48,153 nucleotides of DNA from Flavobacteriaceae bacterium. GTDB taxonomy: Bacteria; Bacteroidota; Bacteroidia; Flavobacteriales; Flavobacteriaceae. Below, piece by piece: positions 35,814 through 43,479 of the stretch. The notes beneath the pieces were generated by a model. That model made no database searches. It was not told the origin of the DNA and was given only the letters and a program-made list of their open reading frames with translations. The stretch covers positions 1-48,153 of the forward strand of contig WUAI01000025.1 of the NCBI GenBank assembly GCA_009827225.1, read 5' to 3'. Each line of letters starts with the position of its first letter. The first letter of the stretch is position 1. The position numbers and the translations under genes were made by a program.

Positions 35814-35888
35814 GCAATAAAATACCTTAATTAATGTTTATCAACTGAGACATTTTGGCCCAAACGGGCGTCAAGCGAAGTTAATTAG

Positions 35889-35896
35889 TATATTTG
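35889..35896 (+). promoter_or_regulatory. Probable promoter box before the DUF6089-uppS-bamA cluster
   Basis: TATATTTG at 35889-35896 is an exact TAnnTTTG box 16 bases before the ATG at 35913. The nearest clean TTTG (35854-35857) is 31 bases upstream, too far, so the -33 element is weak. The gap between nadK and this gene is 99 bases. Confidence 0.5.
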
Positions 35897-35912
35897 CAAA
35901 CTTTTAAGGTAT

Positions 35913-36602
35913 ATGAGGTATTTCGTATCGGTATTTGTAATTGTTTTTGTTTGCCTTTCCGCGCAAGCCCAAACCTATGAAATAGGGGGCTTTTTGGGAG
36001 GTTCCAATTACATCGGAGACGTAGGAAGAACTAATTATATTGCCCCAAATAATGTGGCTTTCGGAGCTATTTTCAAATGGAACCGTAGTGCACGACATTC
36101 GTTTCGGGGTACGATTATCCATGCGAGTATCTCGGGAGATGATGCAGACGCGAGTGATAACAGAAGACAACAACGTGGATATTCTTTCGAAAACTCGATT
36201 ACCGAGATTTCGATAGGACTTGAATATACTTTTTGGGAATTCAGTATGTATAGTGGTCAGCCACAGGCTACACCGTATCTTTATACAGGTTTGACGTACT
36301 TTAGATATAATTCCCTATATAAAAGAGCCAACAACCAGATTGTGGATTTTGACACTGCAGGTACAGCTGCTATTCCTATGGTAGTGGGATTTAAAACCAC
36401 TGTTGGAGGAAAATTGGTTTTAGGCATGGAAATTGGGGCTCGTTATACATTCACGGATGCCCTGGACGGAAGTAATCCCGTAGGAAGCCTTAAAGACCAG
36501 GGACTGGAATTTGGGAATCCAAATAGCGACGACTGGTACGTATTTACCGGCGTGACACTCACCTACACCTTTGGTAGGCGACCGTGTTACTGTAATTTTT
36601 AA
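35913..36602 (+). CDS. DUF6089-family outer membrane beta-barrel protein
   Basis: A 229-residue exported protein with a signal peptide ending at AQAQ and a series of amphipathic beta strands with aromatic girdles, compatible with an eight-stranded barrel. The features YEIGGFLGGSNYIGDVG and FKWNRSARHSFRG fit the DUF6089 family. The C-terminus is unusual for a barrel: it ends RRPCYCNF with two cysteines. It stands one base before uppS, upstream of bamA and the ompH pair, a location conserved in the phylum, so a role in envelope assembly is likely but unproved. Confidence 0.82.
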   Translation: MRYFVSVFVIVFVCLSAQAQTYEIGGFLGGSNYIGDVGRTNYIAPNNVAFGAIFKWNRSARHSFRGTIIHASISGDDADASDNRRQQRGYSFENSITEISIGLEYTFWEFSMYSGQPQATPYLYTGLTYFRYNSLYKRANNQIVDFDTAGTAAIPMVVGFKTTVGGKLVLGMEIGARYTFTDALDGSNPVGSLKDQGLEFGNPNSDDWYVFTGVTLTYTFGRRPCYCNF

Positions 36603-36603
36603 G

Positions 36604-37347
36604 ATGACACTGAAAGATCAAATAGACGAAACAAAACTACCTAAACACCTTGCAGTTATTATGGACGGAAATGGCCGTTGGGCCATGAAGCAGGGTTTGT
36701 TTAGAACTATCGGTCATGAAAGTGGAACCAAAGCTGTTCGCGAAATCGTTGAGGCTTGTGCCGAATTCCCCATACCTTATTTAACGCTCTACGCCTTTTC
36801 CACAGAAAACTGGAACCGGCCCAAACTGGAAGTCCAGACATTGATGAAGCTGCTGGTTTCATCTCTGAAAAAAGAAATCAAAACCCTTCAGGATAATAAC
36901 ATAAGACTAAACGCCATCGGGAATTTGGAGGCACTTCCTTCAAAGGCGCACAGTGAGTTGACCGATGTGATGGAAAAAACAAAATCCAACACTCGAATGA
37001 CCTTAACATTGGCACTGAGTTACGGCTCCCGGGAGGAAATCACAAAAACTATTAAAGAGATTAGTCTTAAAGTTAAAAATAACCTAATTTCGCCGTCAGA
37101 TATTGATGAATCGGTCATAAATAATCATCTTTACACGCGTGATTTGCCCGATGTGGACTTACTAATTCGGACTAGCGGAGAACAACGAATTAGTAATTTC
37201 CTATTGTGGCAAATTGCTTATGCGGAATTGTATTTCACCGAAACACTTTGGCCGGATTACAGGAAAGATCATCTTTTTGAAGCGATTTTAAATTATCAAA
37301 ACAGAGAACGAAGATTTGGAAAGACGAGTGAACAACTTAACCCATAG
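36604..37347 (+). CDS. uppS: Undecaprenyl diphosphate synthase (isoprenyl transferase)
   Basis: A 247-residue cis-prenyltransferase. It has HLAVIMDGNGRWAMKQG with the magnesium-binding Asp, the LTLYAFSTENWNRP block and the late signature DLLIRTSGEQRISNFLLWQIAYAELYF. It makes the C55 lipid carrier of peptidoglycan and O-antigen synthesis. The ATG at 36604 is preferred over an earlier in-frame GTG inside the previous gene. Its 3' end overlaps the bamA start region by about 20 bases. Confidence 0.97.
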   Translation: MTLKDQIDETKLPKHLAVIMDGNGRWAMKQGLFRTIGHESGTKAVREIVEACAEFPIPYLTLYAFSTENWNRPKLEVQTLMKLLVSSLKKEIKTLQDNNIRLNAIGNLEALPSKAHSELTDVMEKTKSNTRMTLTLALSYGSREEITKTIKEISLKVKNNLISPSDIDESVINNHLYTRDLPDVDLLIRTSGEQRISNFLLWQIAYAELYFTETLWPDYRKDHLFEAILNYQNRERRFGKTSEQLNP

Positions 37348-39922
37348 AACCTCAGCTTATTTTTACCGCACTCTTTATTGTATAGTCTTTTTTACAATAA
37401 CTTCGGTATTTACACTTACCGCACAGCAGAAGGAACTCGATTCGGGTACGAGATACACCATACGCAGTATTACTGTTACAGGAGCGCAGAGTTTTAATGA
37501 AAACACTGTTATCGCATTTACAGGTCTTAAGATAGGCGATCGGGTCTACATTCCGGGAGAGAAGCTCAGCAACGTAACAAAGAAACTCTGGCAGCAGAAT
37601 CTCTTCAGCGATATTGCGTTTTACGTGACTAACATCGATGGAAATGAAGTGGACCTGGAACTCTATATTGTGGAACTTCCAAAACTTAACGAAGTTACTA
37701 TCGAAGGAGTTCGAAAAGGGAAGGTAAAAGAGATCATTAAAGACAATGATCTTGTGAAGGGGACGAAAATCACAAAGAACCTGATAACCACCACAAAAAA
37801 TTACATCCGTAATAAATATAAAAAACAAGGGTATTTCAACACCAACGTGATTTTTAGTACGGTTCCCTTCAGAGACTCGACCGGAACCGAAGTAGGGAAA
37901 AACGTCAACATCAAAATTATCAAAGGTGAGCGTGTTAAAGTAAAACGTATAGAGTTTGAAGGTAATGAAGCCCTGTCCGATAAAAAACTAAGACGCTTCA
38001 TGAAGAATACGAAGCGTAAGAACCCTTTGCGTTTCTACAAGCGTTCCAAGTTTACCGAAGAACAGTTTGAAGAAGATAAAGTAAATCTAATTTCTAAATA
38101 CAAAGAGAGCGGATATCGTGATGCCCGTGTGTTGAAAGATACCATGACTGTCGTCAATGAAAAATTGATTGCGCTTAAACTCGATATTGAAGAAGGAAGG
38201 AAATATTATTTCGGGGACATACGATTCATTGGGAACAGTATTTATACGGATGCCTTTCTAAAGCAATATCTGGGTATTAGTAAGGGCGAAACTTATAACG
38301 GAACTCTTCTAAAGGAAAGAATCGAAGACAACACCGATCCCGATGCCGCGGATCTTACCAACTTGTATCAAAACAACGGTTTCTTAGCCGTTCGAATAAA
38401 CCCGGTAGAAGTAGCGGTTCGGAATGATACGATCGATTTTGAAATTCGAATCCTGGAGAACAAAGAATTTTATTTTGATCATGTTACTGTGGTAGGTAAC
38501 GACAAAACGAACGATCATGTAATCTATCGTGAACTTCGTACTCGTCCTGGACAAAAGTACAGCAAACGAAATGTGGTTCGTACCGTTCGGGAATTAGGTC
38601 AGTTAGGATTTTTTGATGCTGAACAATTGGTGCCGAATTTCAAGAATGTAGATCAAAATAACGGACTGGTGGATTTGGAGTATTCCGTAGTAGAAAAAGG
38701 ATCCAGCCAGATTGAATTACAAGGAGGTTACGGTGGAGGTGGTTTCGTAGGAACCTTAGGACTTTCATTCAACAATTTCTCTCTTCGGAATATATTCAAC
38801 AAAGAAGCTTACAAGCCTCTTCCAATGGGAGACGGACAACGTTTATCATTAAGAGCACAGGCCAGTAGCTTTTATCAAACGTATAGCTTGTCACTAACCG
38901 AACCATGGCTGGGAGGAAAAAAACCGGTACAATTGAGTACTTCGTTCTCCCACACGGTTCAATACCTTTTCAACTTTAACACCAGGGAAAGAGATGAAGA
39001 CCGAAGATTCCTGATCACTGGGGGATCTGTAGGGCTTGCAAAGCGACTGCAATGGCCTGATGACTACTTCCAGTTATCCCAGGCATTGAGCTTTCAGCAC
39101 TACAACCTTAAGAATTATAATACCGGGCTGTTTACCTTTGGTGATGGATTCTCCAATAACCTTGCCTATACTATCGGATTGAGCCGAAACAGTACTTCTG
39201 CCAACCCGATTTATCCAAGATTTGGTAGTCAGTTTAACGTTTCCGCTAAACTCACATTGCCCTATTCGGCTTTCAGTAGCACAGATTTTAGTGAGCTGGC
39301 CGAAGAGCGGGAAGAATTACAGAGTATTCTGGCATTGGACCCTGATGATGTGGATACCAGCGAGCGGATATCCGAAATCGATCAAGAACGATTCAAATGG
39401 CTGGAATACTATAAGATCAAGTTCCAGGGAACCTGGTATACGACGCTGGTGGGCGACCTGGTGTTGCGTTCCAACGCAGAATTTGGATTCCTCGGGGCGT
39501 ATAATCAAGACCGTGGTGTGCCTCCGTTTGAGCGATTCTTCGTAGGAGGTGACGGACTAGGAGCCTTCAGTCTTGACGGTAGAGAGGTAATACAGTTAAG
39601 AGGTTATCCTAACCAATCGTTATCAAATAACGACGGAAATACCATTTACAATAAATATTCGTTAGAATTAAGATACCCTGTCACATTGAAACAGTTAGCT
39701 TCAATTTACGTTCTGGCTTTTGCCGAAGGAGGTGGGGCTTACGACGGATTTAGGAACTATAATCCTTTCAGTATTAATAGGTCTGCTGGAGCAGGAATTC
39801 GTATATTTATGCCCGCCTTTGGACTGTTAGGTATTGATTTTGGATACGGTTTCGATCCAATTTTAGGCAGTAATACCCGAAATGGATGGGAAACTCATTT
39901 CATTATTGGGCAACAATTTTAA
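37328..39922 (+). CDS. bamA: BamA/Omp85 outer membrane protein assembly factor
   Basis: An 864-residue protein with a signal peptide (SVFTLTAQQ end), five POTRA domains (about 45-430, e.g. YTIRSITVTGAQSFNENTVIA and YFDHVTVVGNDKTND) and a C-terminal 16-strand Omp85 barrel. The barrel includes RFFVGGDGLGAFSLDGREVIQLRGYP, which holds the L6 VRGF-like RGYP motif. It inserts beta-barrel proteins into the outer membrane. No ATG starts the frame; a GTG at 37328 or a TTG at 37316, both inside the uppS end, must be used, so translation is probably coupled to uppS. A loop of about 60 extra residues (around 655-710, Glu/Asp-rich) lies in the barrel. Confidence 0.95.
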   Translation: MNNLTHRTSAYFYRTLYCIVFFTITSVFTLTAQQKELDSGTRYTIRSITVTGAQSFNENTVIAFTGLKIGDRVYIPGEKLSNVTKKLWQQNLFSDIAFYVTNIDGNEVDLELYIVELPKLNEVTIEGVRKGKVKEIIKDNDLVKGTKITKNLITTTKNYIRNKYKKQGYFNTNVIFSTVPFRDSTGTEVGKNVNIKIIKGERVKVKRIEFEGNEALSDKKLRRFMKNTKRKNPLRFYKRSKFTEEQFEEDKVNLISKYKESGYRDARVLKDTMTVVNEKLIALKLDIEEGRKYYFGDIRFIGNSIYTDAFLKQYLGISKGETYNGTLLKERIEDNTDPDAADLTNLYQNNGFLAVRINPVEVAVRNDTIDFEIRILENKEFYFDHVTVVGNDKTNDHVIYRELRTRPGQKYSKRNVVRTVRELGQLGFFDAEQLVPNFKNVDQNNGLVDLEYSVVEKGSSQIELQGGYGGGGFVGTLGLSFNNFSLRNIFNKEAYKPLPMGDGQRLSLRAQASSFYQTYSLSLTEPWLGGKKPVQLSTSFSHTVQYLFNFNTRERDEDRRFLITGGSVGLAKRLQWPDDYFQLSQALSFQHYNLKNYNTGLFTFGDGFSNNLAYTIGLSRNSTSANPIYPRFGSQFNVSAKLTLPYSAFSSTDFSELAEEREELQSILALDPDDVDTSERISEIDQERFKWLEYYKIKFQGTWYTTLVGDLVLRSNAEFGFLGAYNQDRGVPPFERFFVGGDGLGAFSLDGREVIQLRGYPNQSLSNNDGNTIYNKYSLELRYPVTLKQLASIYVLAFAEGGGAYDGFRNYNPFSINRSAGAGIRIFMPAFGLLGIDFGYGFDPILGSNTRNGWETHFIIGQQF

Positions 39923-39960
39923 TTTTTGGCACGATATTTTCAAAGAAACAACCAGCAATT

Positions 39961-40818
39961 ATGAAAACAACAAAACTCATTTTCATCACTCTTACTCTCA
40001 TGTTGTTTACATTGAGTGTGGAAGCGCAAAGAGGAGCAAGAATTGGGTACATCGACATGGAATACATCCTGGAGAGTGTTCCTGAGTACCAGGAAGCGGC
40101 GACTCAATTAGACGGAAAAGTGCAGCGATGGAAAAAAGATCTTGAAAAAATGAATGCTGAAATTGAGCAAATGAAACTCAATCTAAGCAACGAGCAGGTA
40201 TTACTTACCAAAGAACTGATTGAGGAAAGAGAAGAGGAAATCAAGATTCTGGAAGACGAAATGATGGATTACCAGCAAGATCGTTTTGGCCCGAATGGAG
40301 ATCTCGACATCCAAAGAAGACAGTTAGTACAACCCATTCAAGATCAGGTTTTCAATATAGTGCAGGAGATTGCTGAAGCAAAGAAGTACGATTTCATCTT
40401 TGACAAATCAGCAGATGTTGTCATGCTGTTTGCTGCGAAGCGAAATGATATCAGTGAGCAGGTATTGAGGAGTATCAACCGAGCCTCCAAGCGGGAAGAA
40501 GCAAAATCCCGGCGCGAGAAGAAGGAGATTGAAAAGCGAGAAGAATTATCAGTTGAAGAGGAAAAAGCCGTAACCGAGCGTGAAAAGGCTATCGAGGAGA
40601 AGAAAGACGAAAGAACCCGACTGCTCGAAGAAAGAAGACGTCAGAGAGATTCAATTCGTGCCGTTCGAAAGGCTGAGTTCGAAGCCAAGCGTCAGAAACT
40701 GTTGGATGAGCGCCAAAGAAGAAAAGATTCAATCATCAATGCACGTAATGGTGGTGGACCGCCAGCCAGTGGTGATGGAGAAGGAGACGGTGAAGGCGAA
40801 GGCGAAGGCGAAAATTAA
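39961..40818 (+). CDS. OmpH/Skp-family periplasmic chaperone with long charged C-terminus
   Basis: The 285-residue protein starts with a signal peptide ending at VEAQ, then the OmpH strand ARIGYIDMEYILESVPEY and a long coiled coil. The usual Skp end is reached near residue 180 (YDFIFDKSADVVMLFAAKRND). About 100 more residues follow: a highly charged Glu/Lys/Arg helix (185-260), then a Gly/Pro/Glu tail of GEGEGE repeats. Ordinary OmpH proteins have 150-190 residues, so the extension is extra. It is co-oriented with bamA and a second ompH, and probably carries precursors to the BAM machine. Confidence 0.9.
   Translation: MKTTKLIFITLTLMLFTLSVEAQRGARIGYIDMEYILESVPEYQEAATQLDGKVQRWKKDLEKMNAEIEQMKLNLSNEQVLLTKELIEEREEEIKILEDEMMDYQQDRFGPNGDLDIQRRQLVQPIQDQVFNIVQEIAEAKKYDFIFDKSADVVMLFAAKRNDISEQVLRSINRASKREEAKSRREKKEIEKREELSVEEEKAVTEREKAIEEKKDERTRLLEERRRQRDSIRAVRKAEFEAKRQKLLDERQRRKDSIINARNGGGPPASGDGEGDGEGEGEGEN
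40789..40812 (+). repeat. In-frame hexanucleotide repeat (Gly-Glu)
   Basis: Four tandem units, GGTGAA then three GGCGAA, encode Gly-Glu repeats at the very end of the extended OmpH protein, preceded by a degenerate GATGGA/GAAGGA run. Gain or loss of units changes tail length by two residues without a frameshift. Confidence 0.75.
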
Positions 40819-40862
40819 TAAGAACCTATAATCTAAATACACTTAAATTTAATACAATTACC

Positions 40863-41372
40863 ATGAAAAAAATTCAATTACTCTTCGTAACAGCAATGCT
40901 TTTAGTGGGTACTACCAGTTTTGTGAATGCACAATCTAAAGTAGCTCACATCGATACAGGCGCCTTGGTTGAGTCCATGCCTGAGATGAAAGCGGCTCAG
41001 AGTCAACTGGAGAAACTTCAGAAGACTTATGATACTGAGATCAAAGCGATGCTTAAAGAATTGGACACCAAAATGAAGCAGTACGATGGTGAAGCCGAGT
41101 CTAAAACCGAAGAAGAGAACCTGAAAAGAGTTGAGGAAGTTCAGGGAATGCAAAAGAATATCGGAGACTACAGACAACAGGCTTTGGCCGATCTTCAGAA
41201 AAAAGAGATGGATCTCTTACAACCGATATTGGATAAAGCCAGAACTGCTATCCAGAAAGTAGCAAGAGCTCAAGGATATCAGTATGTTTTGGATTCTACC
41301 AAAGGTTCGGGAGTGATCCTTGCAGACGGTACCGATCTACTTTCTTCAGTAAAACAAGAATTGGGAATTTAA
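40863..41372 (+). CDS. OmpH/Skp-family periplasmic chaperone
   Basis: The 169-residue protein has normal Skp size. A signal peptide ends near NAQS, followed by the strand KVAHIDTGALVESMPEM, the charged coiled-coil tentacles (about 45-125) and the closing strand YQYVLDSTKGSGVILADG. Skp holds unfolded outer membrane proteins on their way to BamA. It lies 44 bases after the longer OmpH paralogue and is followed by a terminator, so it ends the DUF6089-uppS-bamA unit. Confidence 0.93.
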   Translation: MKKIQLLFVTAMLLVGTTSFVNAQSKVAHIDTGALVESMPEMKAAQSQLEKLQKTYDTEIKAMLKELDTKMKQYDGEAESKTEEENLKRVEEVQGMQKNIGDYRQQALADLQKKEMDLLQPILDKARTAIQKVARAQGYQYVLDSTKGSGVILADGTDLLSSVKQELGI

Positions 41373-41393
41373 TCCCACCTCAATAATTATTTA

Positions 41394-41423
41394 AAACTGC
41401 CCGCCATTCGTGGGCAGTTTTTT
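41394..41423. terminator. Intrinsic terminator after the ompH pair
   Basis: A 9-base stem, AAACTGCCC (41394-41402) and GGGCAGTTT (41412-41420), with a 9-base loop, is followed by a run of T residues. It separates the ompH pair from murI, whose ATG is only about 12 bases further on, so murI may depend on read-through. Confidence 0.8.
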
Positions 41424-41434
41424 ATTTTTAATAC

Positions 41435-42226
41435 ATGAATTCATCGGCACCCATAGGTATTTTTGATTCCGGAGTGGGCGGTACTTCCATCTGGAAGGAG
41501 ATCCACCGACTTATGCCGTATGAACATACCCTGTACCTTGCCGATAGTGCCAATGCTCCTTACGGAGACAAGTCTAAGAAGCGCATCAAAGAGCTCAGTA
41601 GAAAGAATACCGAACTGTTACTTGAGAAAGGGGCAAAGATCATTGTAGTGGCCTGTAATACTGCAACTACCAATGCCATTTCTGAATTAAGAGCCCAGTA
41701 TGATGTCCCCTTCATTGGGATTGAGCCTGCCATTAAACCCGCGGCTCTTAAATCCAAATCAAAAAGTGTAGGTATACTGGCCACAAAGGGAACTCTGGGT
41801 AGCGATCTGTTTCACAAAACATCCGGCAAATTTTCTGAGGATATCAACATTATCGAAGTTATCGGAAAGGGCCTGGTACATTTTATCGAGAAAGGGCAAC
41901 TCAATCACCCCAAATTAAAGAGTTTGTTGGTCTCCTATTTGCGGCCTATGCTCGAGGCTGAAGTAGATCATATCGTCCTCGGTTGCAGTCACTATCCGTA
42001 CATTATTTCGGCTATTGAAGAGATCATTCCTTCCCATATAAAAATTATAGATTCGGGGGCTGCCGTTGCCCGCCAAACGAAGGCAGTCTTGGAACAAAAC
42101 AAACTGTTGAATAGGGAAAAAAATACTCCGAGGCTTGAATTCTTTTCCAACCTCGAAACTTCCACTCTTACCTACCTGCTAAGGGAGTACGAGTCGGAAA
42201 TAGTAATTGAAAAGCGGGATTTCTAG
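41435..42226 (+). CDS. murI: Glutamate racemase
   Basis: This 263-residue enzyme makes D-glutamate for peptidoglycan. It has the N-terminal IGIFDSGVGGTS motif, the first catalytic cysteine in VVACNTATTNA (Cys74) and the second in LGCSHYPY (Cys184), so both acid-base cysteines are present. Its TAG stop lies in the same CTAG tetranucleotide as the stop of the convergent gene. A terminator precedes it closely and no separate promoter is evident. Confidence 0.96.
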   Translation: MNSSAPIGIFDSGVGGTSIWKEIHRLMPYEHTLYLADSANAPYGDKSKKRIKELSRKNTELLLEKGAKIIVVACNTATTNAISELRAQYDVPFIGIEPAIKPAALKSKSKSVGILATKGTLGSDLFHKTSGKFSEDINIIEVIGKGLVHFIEKGQLNHPKLKSLLVSYLRPMLEAEVDHIVLGCSHYPYIISAIEEIIPSHIKIIDSGAAVARQTKAVLEQNKLLNREKNTPRLEFFSNLETSTLTYLLREYESEIVIEKRDF

Positions 42227-42738
42227 TCTTTCTTGAACCAGCCGGAGTACTTCACATAATTATTGGCTATACGATCGATTTCTCCATGGATAAGTTCCTC
42301 ACTGATGTCTTTGATCTTTTTTGCGGGAATCCCTGCATAAATGCTCCCTGATTCCACTACGGTATTTTGAGTTACTACGGCGCCCGCCGCTATAATACTG
42401 TTACTTTCCACGACACAATCATCCATCACAATGCTACCCATACCTACAAGAACGTTGTCATGAATAGTGCACCCGTGAACGATGGCGTTATGACCTATGG
42501 AAACATTATTCCCAATATTAGTTGGAGATTTTTGATAGGTGGCATGAATAATTGCTCCATCCTGCACATTCACCTTATTCCCCATTTTGATATAATGCAC
42601 GTCCCCACGTATCACCGCATTGAACCAAACGCTGCAATATTCTCCCATCACTACATCGCCAACCACCGTGGCGTTTTCAGCAATAAAACAATTATCTGGA
42701 ATTTGAGGGTATTTATCGTTAACTGGTTGTATGATCAT
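42223..42738 (-). CDS. Gamma-class carbonic anhydrase-like hexapeptide-repeat protein
   Basis: The 171-residue protein is a left-handed beta helix of hexapeptide repeats (PDNCFIAENATVVGDVVMGEYCSVWF-type pattern, in segments). The three metal-binding histidines of the gamma carbonic anhydrase family are in place (IIHA, then SIGHNAIVHGC). The family includes Cam, CaiE, PaaY and YrdA; many have weak or no anhydrase activity. It ends inside the last codons of murI and may be co-transcribed with the response regulator gene 9 bases upstream. Confidence 0.88.
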   Translation of the reverse strand: MIIQPVNDKYPQIPDNCFIAENATVVGDVVMGEYCSVWFNAVIRGDVHYIKMGNKVNVQDGAIIHATYQKSPTNIGNNVSIGHNAIVHGCTIHDNVLVGMGSIVMDDCVVESNSIIAAGAVVTQNTVVESGSIYAGIPAKKIKDISEELIHGEIDRIANNYVKYSGWFKKD

Positions 42739-42747
42739 TTCTGAAAT

Positions 42748-43479
42748 TTAACTGAAATAAGCCAATAATTCTTTTTTGCGCGTGGGACTCACCATAATTT
42801 CTTTGCCATTACTCAAGACTACACTTCCTCCTTTACCCTTTCGATATTCTGTGATCGCGTTCACATTCACCAAAAAGGACTTATGTACCCTCGCGAAACC
42901 GCTATCGGTCAATATCTCCTCAAAATATTTCAAGGTTTTACTCACTAATTTTTTCTTGCTTTCTAAAAAGATCTGGGTATAATTATCGTCGGCCTGGCAA
43001 TACAAAATATCTGCCACTTCCAATACTTCAAACCCGTTTTGCAGCGGAATGGTGATCTTCCCGGTTACCTGAGACTGTACCGGTTTTAAAACTGAATTCT
43101 CCAGGCTGTTCTCCTTTTCTTTGATCTCATGCACGTAGTCCACAGCTTCGATGAGTTTATCGATTGAAATAGGTTTCAGTAAATAATAAGAGGCATGGGC
43201 ATTCAGGGCGTCGATGGCATAATGATCATAAGCCGTTACAAACACCGTTTCGAAAGTTCGATCCCCTACTTTATCCAATAGATCAAAAGCATTGCCATAG
43301 GGCATTTCAACATCAAGGAATACCAAATCCAGGTCATTCTTCCGAATCAACACCAACGCTTCGTCCACATTGGCCGCTTCTCCTATCACTTCAACCTTGG
43401 GGCAATACTTAGCAATGTAGTTCTTAAGTATGTCTCTACTGGTTTCTTCATCCTCCACTACAATAGCTCGTAACTTCAT
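42748..43479 (-). CDS. LytTR-type response regulator
   Basis: This 243-residue protein has a receiver domain (1-120; phosphoacceptor Asp near residue 55 in LDLVFLDVEMP, then a Thr in TAYD and a Lys in LLKPI) and a C-terminal LytTR DNA-binding domain (about 140-240, with CQADDNYTQIFLESKKKLV and RVHKSFLVNVNAI). It is read from the base right after the histidine kinase stop, so the pair is co-translated. LytTR regulators bind paired direct repeats; such a pair sits upstream of the kinase gene at 45769-45801. Confidence 0.94.
   Translation of the reverse strand: MKLRAIVVEDEETSRDILKNYIAKYCPKVEVIGEAANVDEALVLIRKNDLDLVFLDVEMPYGNAFDLLDKVGDRTFETVFVTAYDHYAIDALNAHASYYLLKPISIDKLIEAVDYVHEIKEKENSLENSVLKPVQSQVTGKITIPLQNGFEVLEVADILYCQADDNYTQIFLESKKKLVSKTLKYFEEILTDSGFARVHKSFLVNVNAITEYRKGKGGSVVLSNGKEIMVSPTRKKELLAYFS

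Noticed and set aside
37352-37828. 158-codon antisense open frame with hydrophobic and cysteine residues at the bamA start
   Set aside because: It mirrors the bamA signal peptide and first POTRA domain; there is no start context and no family resemblance.
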